Part shown: positions 1-9,319 of the stretch, one piece after another | Layout of the letters: every line of letters starts with the position of its first letter | Numbering within the stretch: the first letter of the stretch is position 1 | Program-made: the position numbers and the translations under genes | The notes under the pieces: model-generated | Told to the model about the DNA's origin: nothing | The model's input: the letters and a program-made list of their open reading frames with translations, nothing else | The model's database searches: none | Source of the DNA: Hyphomicrobiales bacterium | GTDB lineage: Bacteria > Pseudomonadota > Alphaproteobacteria > Rhizobiales > Xanthobacteraceae | DNA: 64,000 bases | Direction: 5' to 3' | NCBI GenBank assembly: GCA_017305665.1 | Contig: JAFKKH010000012.1 | Span: 62,001-126,000, forward strand

Positions 1-337
1 GCTCGTTCTGGTGCCACTGGTCGACGGGATCGGACCTGCGTGGCATTCGCTGATCCATCTGTCGCTCACTGGCATCATCAGCATCTTCTGCATCGGCGCG
101 ATCACCACCAGTCTCGCCTATTGGCTGTGGGGCCGGCTGCTGCGCGATTATCCGGCGGCGCAGGTGGTGCCATTCGCGCTGCTGGTGCCGTTCATCGGTT
201 CGGGTGCATCGGCCGTGGTGTTCGGCGAGCGGTTCGGGCCGCTGCGCATGGCCGGAATGCTGACGGTGGTTTGTGGCATCGCCGTCATGCTGCTGCTCGG
301 CCGTCCGCGCGCGCCGGTCCTTGTCGAGGGCTCGTGA
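1..337 (+). CDS. EamA/DMT family transporter, C-terminal part (truncated by window edge)
   Basis: The gene enters from the left edge; the last 111 codons are visible. They hold about three hydrophobic segments, including ones around GIISIFCIGAITTSLAYW and MLTVVCGIAVMLLLG, with the PFALLVPFIGSGAS stretch typical of the second half of EamA-type drug/metabolite exporters. The likely role is export of a small metabolite across the inner membrane; the substrate cannot be read from the sequence. Its stop codon overlaps the ATG of the following LysE gene (ATGA), so the two are probably co-transcribed and translationally coupled, which suggests an amino-acid or metabolite efflux pair. Confidence 0.8.
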   Translation, partial: LVLVPLVDGIGPAWHSLIHLSLTGIISIFCIGAITTSLAYWLWGRLLRDYPAAQVVPFALLVPFIGSGASAVVFGERFGPLRMAGMLTVVCGIAVMLLLGRPRAPVLVEGS

Positions 338-942
338 TGATGTCGCATCAGCTCCTGCTCGCTTTCATCGTCTTTGCCGTCGTGATGTTTTTCACGCCGG
401 GCCCGAACAACATCATGCTGCTCACGTCGGGCCTGAATTTCGGCTTCCGGCGGACGCTGCCGCATCTGGCCGGCGTGGTGTTCGGCTTTGCGTTCATGAT
501 CGCCGTCAGCGGACTGGGTCTCGGCGCGGTGTTCACGGCCTATCCGCTGTTGCAGACCGTGTTGAAATATGCCGGCGCCGCGTACCTGATTTATCTTGCG
601 GTCGCGATTGCGCTCTCCGGTCCGCCGACCCCCGGCGCGACGGAGCGACGGCGGCCGATGACGTTTTTCGGCGCGGCGCTGTTTCAGTGGATCAACGTCA
701 AGGGCTGGGTGATGGTGATCGGCACCATCACGGCCTATGCCGCGATCGCAAGCTATCCCTGGAACATTCTGCTGCAGGTCGCGGTGTCGCTGCTGATCGG
801 CTGGGTCTCGTGCGCGGCGTGGGTTCTGTGCGGGACGTCGCTGCAATCGCTGGTGAAATCGCCCGTCGTGGTCAGGGCCTTCAATATCGTCATGGCGCTC
901 TTGTTGCTGGCGTCGCTGTACCCGGTTCTGGTCGAGCTATGA
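337..942 (+). CDS. LysE/RhtB family amino-acid exporter
   Basis: A 201-residue inner-membrane protein with about six hydrophobic segments, the usual length for LysE/RhtB exporters. The family hallmark PGPNN lies at residues 21-25, just after the first membrane segment, followed by a conserved G-rich loop (SGLNFGFRRTLPHLAG). The ATG overlaps the stop of the EamA gene by four bases, fixing the start by coupling; a second ATG follows immediately. It probably exports an amino acid or derivative. ilvC follows after about 150 bases on the same strand, but has its own ribosome-binding site and may be separately transcribed. No substrate can be assigned. Confidence 0.85.
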   Translation: MMSHQLLLAFIVFAVVMFFTPGPNNIMLLTSGLNFGFRRTLPHLAGVVFGFAFMIAVSGLGLGAVFTAYPLLQTVLKYAGAAYLIYLAVAIALSGPPTPGATERRRPMTFFGAALFQWINVKGWVMVIGTITAYAAIASYPWNILLQVAVSLLIGWVSCAAWVLCGTSLQSLVKSPVVVRAFNIVMALLLLASLYPVLVEL

Positions 943-1002
943 GGCCCCCGCACAGCCCAAAAACGCGGCTGCGGGCTTGTTTCGTGCCGCCAGCCGCCCT
1001 AG

Positions 1003-2109
<1,107 letters not shown>

Positions 2110-2189
2110 TCATCTCTTCATCTCTCCCTGCAAGAGCGGGAGCAGTTCCGGAGCGAAGAGCGGATCATTCGCAATTGTTGTATTTGAGC

Positions 2190-2220
2190 AACGGGATCGC
2201 GGCGACGCGGTCCCGTTTTT
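2190..2220 (+). terminator. Rho-independent terminator after ilvC
   Basis: AACGGGATCGCG pairs with CGCGGTCCCGTT over 12 positions (one T-G pair) around a GCGA tetraloop, and a run of T residues follows directly. Confidence 0.85.
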
Positions 2221-2263
2221 CGTTTATAGAAGCGCGGTCCTGACAGGCGGAGGCCCGTTCTCC

Positions 2264-2632
2264 ATGAAGCTCATCCTTGCCACATTTGCGTCGCTCGTGC
2301 TTGCCATGTCGACAGCCCATGCCGCCGATCAGGGCGATCCATCTGCCAATTGCGATGGCAGCACCCAGGACACAGTGGAGTGCCTGAACGCCAAGGCCGC
2401 GCAGTGGGACAAGCGTATGACCGTTGCCTATCAGGTGCTGATGAAGAAAGCCGAAGCGTCGCAACGCGATCAGCTTCGCACCGCGCAACGGCTCTGGATC
2501 CAGTATCGCGACGCCAACTGCATGTATTACGCGCTGGGCGACGGCTCGATATCGCGGGTCGATGCCGCCGAATGCCTGCGCAGCATGACGGCGGCCCGCG
2601 CCAAGGAATTCGAGACCATGACGGAGCACTGA
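2264..2632 (+). CDS. Secreted LprI-like (DUF1311) protein
   Basis: A 122-residue protein with a clear signal peptide (MKLILATFASLVLAMSTAHA, cleavage near residue 20). The mature part has paired cysteines (C30/C43 and two later) and the W-x2-Y-R-D-A-N-C pattern seen in the DUF1311/LprI lysozyme-inhibitor-like family (WIQYRDANC). It is probably periplasmic and disulfide-bonded. LprI homologues have been linked to lysozyme inhibition, but the family is broad and most members are untested, so the function here is open. It stands alone between the ilvC terminator and a convergent ABC transporter operon. Confidence 0.7.
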   Translation: MKLILATFASLVLAMSTAHAADQGDPSANCDGSTQDTVECLNAKAAQWDKRMTVAYQVLMKKAEASQRDQLRTAQRLWIQYRDANCMYYALGDGSISRVDAAECLRSMTAARAKEFETMTEH

Positions 2633-2681
2633 GCCGCGCTTTCACCCCTTGGTGCAAACGGGGAGGACGCCGGCCGCTGTT

Positions 2682-4238
2682 TCATTGCCTCACCTTCGCC
2701 CACAGCCAGCGCGCCACCGCGGGCGGCGAGCTCTCAGCATCGTTACCGCTGGCGCGTAGGTTGGCCTCGCGCATTGTGGCGATGTCGACTTTGCCGAGCA
2801 GTGGCTGCAGCGCCGTGCGCAGCTTCGGGTCATTGGCGCGGCGCGGCGACAGCAGCACGATCGCATCGTAAGGCGGGATCGCGTGTTTGGGATCGTCGAG
2901 CACGGTCAGGCCGTATTTCGCGATCAGCCCGTCGCTGGTGTAGCCCGCGATCACATCCACTTCGCCGGAGGCGACGGCGGCATACATGAAATCCGGCTGC
3001 ATCTGCCGTTGCTGACGGAAGTGAAGTCCGTAAGCTTTTTGCAGAGCTGCCCATTCCGGCCGCGAAAAGAATTCGTAGTCGCCGGCGATCGACAGCGCGC
3101 CGGCATGAGCCGCGAGATCGGCGATGGAATGAATGTTCAGGGCCTCCGCGCGCTGCCTCGGCATCACCAGGGCGTAGGCATTCTCGAAGCCAAGTTCGCC
3201 GAGCAGGGTGATGTGCTGCTGCGCCAGCGTTGCCTTGAGATCGTCGAGCAGTTCGCGGCGCGGCTTGATGCCGGGTTCATGGAACTGGTTGGTCCACAGG
3301 GTGCCGGAATAATCGACGTAGACGTCGATGTCGTTATTCGCGAGCGCCTCGAAGATCACGCTTGAGCCGAGGCCCTGGCGCGTCGTGGCGGTCAGGCCCG
3401 CGGCTTGCAGGCGCTGCGAGATCAGCGCTGCCAGCACGTATTGCTCAGTGAAGGTTTTTGCGCCGACCACATAGGTGGATTGCGCGCGTAAAAGCGATGG
3501 CAGCAGCGTCGCGGCCACCAGCACAACGATGCCGATCGCGCCGATCGCGACCCGCAGCCGGCGGCGCAGGCGCAATCCGGCCTCGATCAACGCCAGCAGT
3601 TGATCCACGACGAGCGCGAGGATCGCCGCGGCGGCGCAACCGAACAGCACGAACACCCAGTTCTGGGTTTGCAGTCCGGCGAAGATGTAATTGCCGAGGC
3701 TGGTCTGGCCGATCGGCGTGGAGAGCGTCGCGGTGCCGATTACCCACACCGCCGCGGTGCGGATGCCGGCCATGATCACCGGCAGCGCCAGAGGAAGCTC
3801 GACCATGGTGAGCGATTGCCGTGGCGTCATGCCGACGCCTTGGGCGGCTTCGGTCAAGGCGGGGTCGATACCCTGCAAGCCGGTAATGGTGTTGCGCAGA
3901 ACCGGCAGCATCGAATAGAGCGCGAGCGCCAGCACAGCCGGCAGGAAGCCGAAGGCCGAAAAACTGATGCCGAACCATGTCATCGACATGGCGGCGAGCG
4001 CCAGCAGCAGCGGATAGAACAGCGCCAATAGCGCCAGCCCCGGCACAGTCTGCACGATGCTGGCGAAACCAAGCAGCGCGCCGCGCGGCACCGGGCGATT
4101 GCGTGCCATCAACGCGAGAGGCAGGCTGACGGCAAGACCAAGCAGCAGTGCCGCGAGGCTGACGCGAACGTGGCTACCGAGATAGTCGGGCAGGTGGCCG
4201 AGCGCCTCGTGCCAGCGTGGGTCGGAGAAGAAACTCAT
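2682..4238 (-). CDS. Osmoprotectant (glycine betaine/choline-type) ABC transporter, permease fused to substrate-binding domain
   Basis: A 518-residue fusion. Residues about 1-235 form an OpuCB/ProW-like permease with five or six membrane segments and the EAA-type loop EAAQGVGMTPRQSL. Residues about 240-518 form an OpuCC/ProX-like type II binding domain beginning near VVGAKTFTEQYVLAALI, with SSVIFEALANNDIDVYVDY typical of quaternary-amine binders. The binding domain would sit on the periplasmic face, tethered by the last membrane segment. Its ATG overlaps the stop of the ATPase gene (ATGA), so the pair forms one operon on the minus strand. The likely substrate class is betaine, choline or a related osmolyte. 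Exact specificity cannot be judged because the aromatic cage residues were not aligned. Confidence 0.85.
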   Translation of the reverse strand: MSFFSDPRWHEALGHLPDYLGSHVRVSLAALLLGLAVSLPLALMARNRPVPRGALLGFASIVQTVPGLALLALFYPLLLALAAMSMTWFGISFSAFGFLPAVLALALYSMLPVLRNTITGLQGIDPALTEAAQGVGMTPRQSLTMVELPLALPVIMAGIRTAAVWVIGTATLSTPIGQTSLGNYIFAGLQTQNWVFVLFGCAAAAILALVVDQLLALIEAGLRLRRRLRVAIGAIGIVVLVAATLLPSLLRAQSTYVVGAKTFTEQYVLAALISQRLQAAGLTATTRQGLGSSVIFEALANNDIDVYVDYSGTLWTNQFHEPGIKPRRELLDDLKATLAQQHITLLGELGFENAYALVMPRQRAEALNIHSIADLAAHAGALSIAGDYEFFSRPEWAALQKAYGLHFRQQRQMQPDFMYAAVASGEVDVIAGYTSDGLIAKYGLTVLDDPKHAIPPYDAIVLLSPRRANDPKLRTALQPLLGKVDIATMREANLRASGNDAESSPPAVARWLWAKVRQ

Positions 4239-5044
4239 GCGCGGCCGCCTGATGGCAGCACGGCCTGCAGTCGCTCGGCCTGACGCCGCGGCGTGCCGAG
4301 CAGTTCCGTGACGTAAGGATCGTCGCTACGCGACAGCTCCGGCGGCGTGCCCAGCGCGAGCAAGCGGCCTGTGTGCATGACCGCGATACGGTCGGCCAAC
4401 AGCAGCGCTTCAGTCATGTCGTGCGTGATCATCACGGTGGTGAGCCCGAGCTTGTCGTGCAGCGCGCGATAGTCATTGCCGAGCGTGTCGCGCGTCACCG
4501 GATCGAGCGCGCCGAACGGCTCATCCATCAGCATGATGCGCGGTTTGGCGGCGAGTGCGCGGGCCACGCCAACGCGCTGACGCTGACCGCCGGAGAGTTC
4601 GTGCGGAAAGCGGTCGCGATGCGTTGTGCGGTCGAGCTGCACCAGATCGAGCAATTCATCGACTCGCGCGGCAACCTCAGCCTTCGGCGTGCCGAGCAGG
4701 CGCGGCGTGATTCCGATATTGCCGGCGATGCTCATATGCGGAAACAGGCCGCCGCTCTGGAACACGTAGCCGATCCGGCGGCGCAGCCCGATCGGATCGA
4801 TGCCGCCAATATTCTCGCCTGCGATAATGATGCTGCCTGCGTCGGGATCGATCAGGCGGTTGGCGAGCCGCAGCAGCGTGGTCTTGCCGGAGCCAGAGCC
4901 GCCGACGACAGCGAGGAATTCGCCTTCGGCGACGTCGAGCGAGACGTCGTCCACGGCCCGGACGCGACCGCCGCCAAAACTCCTGGCGACGTGTGAGAAC
5001 GCGATCAGCGGCGGGGTTTCGCTCATGTCTTGCGGAGTTATCAC
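4235..5044 (-). CDS. Osmoprotectant ABC transporter ATP-binding protein
   Basis: A 269-residue ATPase of the OpuCA/ProV type. Walker A GGSGSGKTT is at residues 48-56, with a Q-loop (VFQSGGLFPHMSI), signature LSGGQRQRVGVARAL, Walker B IMLMDEPFGALD and switch histidine in MITHDM. There is no C-terminal CBS pair, so it is shorter than OpuCA-like proteins of about 380 residues. The start is a GTG with GGAGG seven bases upstream; an ATG six codons later (5026) lacks a good ribosome-binding site. It drives the fused permease/binding protein that follows with a four-base overlap. Confidence 0.9.
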   Translation of the reverse strand: MITPQDMSETPPLIAFSHVARSFGGGRVRAVDDVSLDVAEGEFLAVVGGSGSGKTTLLRLANRLIDPDAGSIIIAGENIGGIDPIGLRRRIGYVFQSGGLFPHMSIAGNIGITPRLLGTPKAEVAARVDELLDLVQLDRTTHRDRFPHELSGGQRQRVGVARALAAKPRIMLMDEPFGALDPVTRDTLGNDYRALHDKLGLTTVMITHDMTEALLLADRIAVMHTGRLLALGTPPELSRSDDPYVTELLGTPRRQAERLQAVLPSGGRA

Positions 5045-5084
5045 ATGGCCGCCTCCGCACCAAGGCCGGGCTGCTGTTTTGGCG

Positions 5085-5510
5085 TCAGCGCGGCTTGTCG
5101 ATCACCTTGACGTCGAAAGTCACCGCCAATCGTCCATCGATGCACAGCGATCGATAGGTGATGTTGAGCTGGTCCTTAAGCGCGGCAATTTCCTCGTCGA
5201 TGTGTCGCCGGACCTGAAGCGCGAGCGGATCCTGCTCGTCGTCCGGACTGCCGTTGCATGCGACCGTGCCAAACCGGCGCGTGGCTTCCACCGTCTCGCG
5301 ATCGATCTCGGTCTGAAGTTCGTTACGATCGTGGGCGCGCCGGATCGCGACCTGCAGCGCGAGTCCCCAGGCTTGCGCGATCGTGGTGACGATGTCGCCG
5401 GGATGAATGGCGCCGGTCGATGCGTCGTCATCATCGGCCGGAAACGCTGGCCCGCTCAGCAGAACCGCCAGTGCGATCAGAACGCCGCATGCGAGCTTCG
5501 GTCGTCTCAT
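5085..5510 (-). CDS. Secreted protein of unknown function
   Basis: A 141-residue protein with a typical signal peptide (MRRPKLACGVLIALAVLLSGPAFPA) followed by an acidic linker DDDDAS. The mature part is helical and charged, with two cysteines in the second half that could pair, and ends in a short segment (LAVTFDVKVIDKP) that may form a strand. GGAG lies just upstream of the ATG. I do not recognise the family. It is upstream of the osmoprotectant ATPase gene on the same strand, 40 bases away, so it could be the first gene of that operon; a periplasmic accessory role is possible but unsupported. Confidence 0.55.
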   Translation of the reverse strand: MRRPKLACGVLIALAVLLSGPAFPADDDDASTGAIHPGDIVTTIAQAWGLALQVAIRRAHDRNELQTEIDRETVEATRRFGTVACNGSPDDEQDPLALQVRRHIDEEIAALKDQLNITYRSLCIDGRLAVTFDVKVIDKPR

Positions 5511-6037
5511 GGATATCTCCGGTGCGTCTTGCGACGTTCTTGTTTCAGGGCGAGCGGGAGTGCGCGGATACAGCGGTGCAGCCGCAGCCGAATGTTCAGG
5601 TGTTCGACGAGATGAAAATGATGCGCGGCGTTTGCGGGCTTGTCACGGTACGCAGGTTGTTGCGTGCGTCGTGCGACCAACACGCGCGATGGGTCGTCGC
5701 GGAATTCGATCGACTTTGAATCAGATTGTCATCGCGTTGATGGCGACGGTAAATTTTGTGACGAAATCAGCACCTGCAATTTCATTCAAATTGTATTGCT
5801 TCGATCGTTGCCGGAAATCGCGGACAATTTTATCTTGTTGTCCACGCCTTTATTTACGTTCTCCATTCGCGAACGCCGCGTTCGCATCCACTCGCGCGCG
5901 GGACGGAAGTGTCGATGACTCAATGCGATGGAGAGGTAAGGAGGGCGCGCGCCGTCTGGATGTTGCGTTGCTCCATTGAATTCCCTGCGATGCGGGGATA
6001 AGGCATCGTCGCAAATCGGGACACTTGGGTCGGATAG
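5511..6037. other. Gene-free intergenic region with a candidate operator
   Basis: About 530 bases between divergent genes, visibly richer in A+T than its surroundings, especially 5730-5880. I see no credible coding region. It contains an inverted repeat GGACAA-N10-TTGTCC at 5822-5843 (arm centres 16 bases apart), a size suited to a dimeric regulator. The region probably holds promoters for the minus-strand secreted protein gene and the plus-strand ABC operon. Confidence 0.4.
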
Positions 6038-6880
6038 GTGGGGGACAGCGTGGAGACAGGGGAGGTCGCGGCGACGGCGGTTGCGCTCGAGGACGCGACG
6101 GTGGCATTCCGCCTGGCCGACGCGCGGGTCTATACCGCGGTCGAGAAGGCCCGGCTGACGGTCGATCACGGCGAGTTCGTCGCCATTGTGGGTCCGACCG
6201 GTTGCGGGAAATCGACGCTGCTCAATGTCGCTGCCGGGCTGCTGAAGCCGGCTGCCGGCGCGGTACGGATTTTCGACCGGCCGTTGAGCGGGCTGAATCG
6301 TCAGGCCGGCTATCTGTTTCAGGCTGACGCACTGTTCCCATGGAAGACCGCGCTGGACAACGTCGCGATCGGGTTGGAGATCGCCGGAACCCCACGCCGC
6401 ACAGCCTTGGCCGAGGCACAACACTGGCTGACCTCGGTCGGGCTCGGGGCTTTCGCGGGCCGGTATCCGCACATGCTGTCGGGTGGCCAGCGCAAGCGTG
6501 TCGCGCTGGCGCAGGTGCTGATCCGCAATCCAAAAATCCTTTTGATGGACGAGCCGTTCGGCCCGCTCGACGCGCAAACGCGGCAGGTGATGGGCAACCT
6601 TTTGCTCGAGCTGTGGACCAGGGATCGGAAAGCTGTGCTGTTCGTGACCCATGATCTCGAGGAGGCGATCGCGCTTGCCGATCGCGTCGTCATCATGTCG
6701 GCGGGCCCGGGATCGCGCATCATCGGCGACTGGAAGGTGCCGCTGCAGCGGCCGCGCGATATTTTTGAGATTCGTCTCGACCCCGGGTTCCACGATCTGC
6801 ACCGCGAGATCTGGAGCATGCTCAAGGACGAGGTGATGAAGGGTTACGTGCAATCGACGCAGCCGGAGGCGAGGGTATGA
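6038..6880 (+). CDS. NitT/TauT-type ABC transporter ATP-binding protein
   Basis: A 280-residue ATPase resembling SsuB/TauB/NrtD. Walker A is GPTGCGKST near residues 51-59; signature LSGGQRKRVALAQVL; Walker B ILLMDEPFGPLD; switch histidine in FVTHDLEEA. The start is a GTG with no strong Shine-Dalgarno; another GTG four codons later is equally possible. It overlaps the permease gene by four bases (ATGA). The binding protein of the system is probably the plus-strand gene at 8306. Relatives import nitrate, sulfonates, taurine, thiamine precursors or aromatic acids. The substrate here is unknown. Confidence 0.88.
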   Translation: MGDSVETGEVAATAVALEDATVAFRLADARVYTAVEKARLTVDHGEFVAIVGPTGCGKSTLLNVAAGLLKPAAGAVRIFDRPLSGLNRQAGYLFQADALFPWKTALDNVAIGLEIAGTPRRTALAEAQHWLTSVGLGAFAGRYPHMLSGGQRKRVALAQVLIRNPKILLMDEPFGPLDAQTRQVMGNLLLELWTRDRKAVLFVTHDLEEAIALADRVVIMSAGPGSRIIGDWKVPLQRPRDIFEIRLDPGFHDLHREIWSMLKDEVMKGYVQSTQPEARV

Positions 6881-7665
6881 GCCGGATTCGCCTGCTGTCG
6901 TTGCAGATCCTCGTCGCCATCGTCCTGATCGGCGCCTGGCAGCTTTTCAGCACTGTCCCCGTGTTCGGGCATATGTTGCTGCCGCCGTTCTTCTTCTCGA
7001 CGCCGCTCGATGTCGGCAGCCAGATCGTGGACTGGTTTACGACCGGCGTGATCTGGAAACACCTCGCGATCACGCTGTGGGAGTCGATCCTTGCCTTCGT
7101 GATCGGGTCGCTCGGCGGCGTGCTGTTCGGCTTCTGGTTCGCGCGCCAGCCGCGGGTCGCCGCGGTATTCGATCCCTACGTGAAAATGGCGAACTCGCTG
7201 CCGCGCGTGGTGTTGGCGCCGATCTTCACGCTGTGGCTTGGGCTGGGCATCTGGTCCAAGGTCGCGCTCGGCGTGACGCTGGTGTTCTTCATCGTGTTCT
7301 TCAACGTCTACCAGGGCGTCAAGGAAGTCTCGACCACTGTGCTTGCCAACGGCCGCATGCTCGGCATGAGCGAGCGGCAGTTGATGCGGCATGTCTACTG
7401 GCCGTCGGCGCTGTCGTGGATGTTTTCCTCGCTGCACACCTCGGTCGGCTTCGCCGTGGTTGGCGCGGTGGTCGGCGAATATCTCGGCTCGGCGGCCGGT
7501 CTCGGCTACCTGATCCAGCAGGCGGAGGGCACGTTCGATGTCGGTGGCGTGTTCGCCGGCATGTTCGTGCTCTCGGCCTTCGTCATTCTGATCGATATCG
7601 GCGTGACGCTGGTCGAGAAGCGGCTGCTGGTGTGGCGGCCGGATGCGGCGGAGGGGCGCGGTTAG
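6877..7665 (+). CDS. NitT/TauT-type ABC transporter permease
   Basis: A 262-residue inner-membrane protein with about six membrane segments and the family EAA loop near residues 145-170 (KEVSTTVLANGRMLGMSERQ). It resembles SsuC/TauC permeases in length and layout. The start overlaps the stop of the ATPase gene, indicating coupled translation. It should form a homodimer with the ATPase at 6038 and accept substrate from the binding protein at 8306. The operon is interrupted by a minus-strand cupin gene between this gene and the binding-protein gene. Confidence 0.88.
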   Translation: MSRIRLLSLQILVAIVLIGAWQLFSTVPVFGHMLLPPFFFSTPLDVGSQIVDWFTTGVIWKHLAITLWESILAFVIGSLGGVLFGFWFARQPRVAAVFDPYVKMANSLPRVVLAPIFTLWLGLGIWSKVALGVTLVFFIVFFNVYQGVKEVSTTVLANGRMLGMSERQLMRHVYWPSALSWMFSSLHTSVGFAVVGAVVGEYLGSAAGLGYLIQQAEGTFDVGGVFAGMFVLSAFVILIDIGVTLVEKRLLVWRPDAAEGRG

Positions 7666-7711
7666 AACTGCGGGTGGCGTTCTGAGCCACCCGCCATTTG
7701 AAGCGCTGCCG

Positions 7712-8167
7712 TCAGTTCAGCATCTTGGTGTCGTTCGGCGGCTGCGGCGGCGTCTTGATCGCGATCGCCTTGAACGGTCGCCCATCGGGCTTCGTACCGG
7801 CATGCGCCGTCCCCTTCGGGATGACGACGAGGTCACCCGGTTTGACATGAACTTCCTTGTCGCCGAGCCAGATGGTGCCGGTGCCCTCGAGGATGTATTG
7901 GATTTCGTTGGTGTTGGGATGCATGTGCTTCGGCACGTTGCCGTCCTGCACGGAGATGGTTGCGCCGTCGGCCTTCACGAACATCTTGGACCGGAATCCC
8001 GTGGATGATGCGGGGCCGAGCGCATCGCCGGTCAATTCGGGAATGTGGATGACCTGCGCGGTGATCTCCTCCGAGGCCCACGCAGGTGACGGCGGGAGCA
8101 TGCGAGAAACGAAGCAACCGGCTGTGAACGCGGCTGCGACAGATACCATGGCAACGATGCGGTTCAT
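7712..8167 (-). CDS. Exported cupin-domain protein
   Basis: A 151-residue protein with a signal or anchor segment (MNRIVAMVSVAAAFTAGCFVSRML) and a single cupin barrel. Cupin motif 1 is readable around KHMHPNTNEIQYILEGTG (His, His and Glu ligands), and motif 2 around GDLVVIPKGTAHAG. A metal ion is likely bound. The start was set at the ATG with an AGGAGG-type site just upstream; an upstream in-frame ATG at 8218 would lie outside it. The cysteine at residue 19 is not in a convincing lipobox. It lies antisense between an ABC permease and its probable binding-protein gene, and shares the 138-base upstream region with the latter. Confidence 0.75.
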   Translation of the reverse strand: MNRIVAMVSVAAAFTAGCFVSRMLPPSPAWASEEITAQVIHIPELTGDALGPASSTGFRSKMFVKADGATISVQDGNVPKHMHPNTNEIQYILEGTGTIWLGDKEVHVKPGDLVVIPKGTAHAGTKPDGRPFKAIAIKTPPQPPNDTKMLN

Positions 8168-8305
8168 ATTGGTCCTCCTTTCGGCTTTATAGTTGCCGGA
8201 TGCTATGTCGGTGGCCACGCGTTGGCCAGCAGGGACGAGCCCTTCTCAAGGCCAGACCGCTCCGATATATCTTTCGGCAACACGGGAATAATTCTGGAGG
8301 ACGCC

Positions 8306-9313
8306 ATGAAATCGATGGCCGGCGGATTTTTTGCGGCATTTTTGGCCTTGATGCTGAGCGGGCAGGTTGCCACGGCGCAAACCAAGGTGACGGTCGCGGT
8401 CGGTGGCGGAGCCTGCCTGTGCTACCTGCCGACGGTGCTGGCAAAGCAGCTCGGCGAATTCGACAAAGCAGGCCTCAACGTCGATCTGGTCGATCTCAAG
8501 GGCGGCTCGGATGCATTGAAGGCAGTGCTCGGCGGCAGCGCCGACGTGGTCTCCGGCTATTTCGATCATTGCGTCAATCTCGCCGCGAAGAAGCAGGAGT
8601 TGCAGGCGTTCGTGGTCTACGATCGCTATCCCGGCCTTGTGCTGGTGGTGTCGCCGAAGCACACCAACGAGATCAAGTCGATCAAGGATCTTGCCGGCAA
8701 GAAGGTCGGTGTCAGCGCGCCGGGCTCCTCGACGGATTTCTTCCTGAAGTACCTTCTGAAGAAGAATGGCCTCGACCCCGCTGGCACCTCGGTGATCGGC
8801 GTCGGTCTCGGCGCGACCGCAGTCGCGGCGATGGAGCAGGGCCAGATCGATGCGGCCGTGATGCTCGATCCCTCCGTCACCGTGTTACAGGGGAGTTTCA
8901 AGGATCTGCGTATCCTCAGCGACACGCGTACCCAGAAGGACACGCTGGCGACGTTCGGTGGCGAATATCCCGGTGGCGCGCTTTACAGCACCGCGGCATG
9001 GGTCAAGGCGCATCCGAAGGAAGTGCAGGCGCTCACCAACGCCATCGTCAATACGCTGAAATGGATCCACAGCCATTCGGCCGAGGACATCATGAACAAG
9101 ATGCCGCCGAACATGGTCGGCAAGAACAAGGATCTCTATCTCTCGGCGCTGAAGAACACGATTCCGATGTACTCGCAGACCGGTACCATGGATCCGAAGG
9201 GAGCCGACGCCGTGCTGGCTGTGTTCAGCGAAGGCTCGCCCGATGTCGCCAAGGCCCATATCGACGTCACCAAGACCTACACCAACAAGTTCGTCGAGCA
9301 GGCCGGCAAATAA
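8306..9313 (+). CDS. NitT/TauT-type ABC transporter substrate-binding protein
   Basis: A 335-residue periplasmic binding protein of the SsuA/NMT1 type. A signal peptide of about 26 residues ends near VATAQ. The mature protein starts with a strand (KVTVAVGGGACLCYLPTVLA) and has the family landmarks EFDKAGLNVDLVDLKGGSDAL and LAGKKVGVSAPGSSTDFFL. The GACLCY pair of cysteines near the expected ligand site is unusual. ATG chosen because GGAGG lies five bases upstream. It probably serves the ATPase/permease pair at 6038-7665. The following Nudix-like gene starts seven bases after its stop and is likely co-transcribed. Confidence 0.87.
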   Translation: MKSMAGGFFAAFLALMLSGQVATAQTKVTVAVGGGACLCYLPTVLAKQLGEFDKAGLNVDLVDLKGGSDALKAVLGGSADVVSGYFDHCVNLAAKKQELQAFVVYDRYPGLVLVVSPKHTNEIKSIKDLAGKKVGVSAPGSSTDFFLKYLLKKNGLDPAGTSVIGVGLGATAVAAMEQGQIDAAVMLDPSVTVLQGSFKDLRILSDTRTQKDTLATFGGEYPGGALYSTAAWVKAHPKEVQALTNAIVNTLKWIHSHSAEDIMNKMPPNMVGKNKDLYLSALKNTIPMYSQTGTMDPKGADAVLAVFSEGSPDVAKAHIDVTKTYTNKFVEQAGK

Positions 9314-9319
9314 CCCGGC

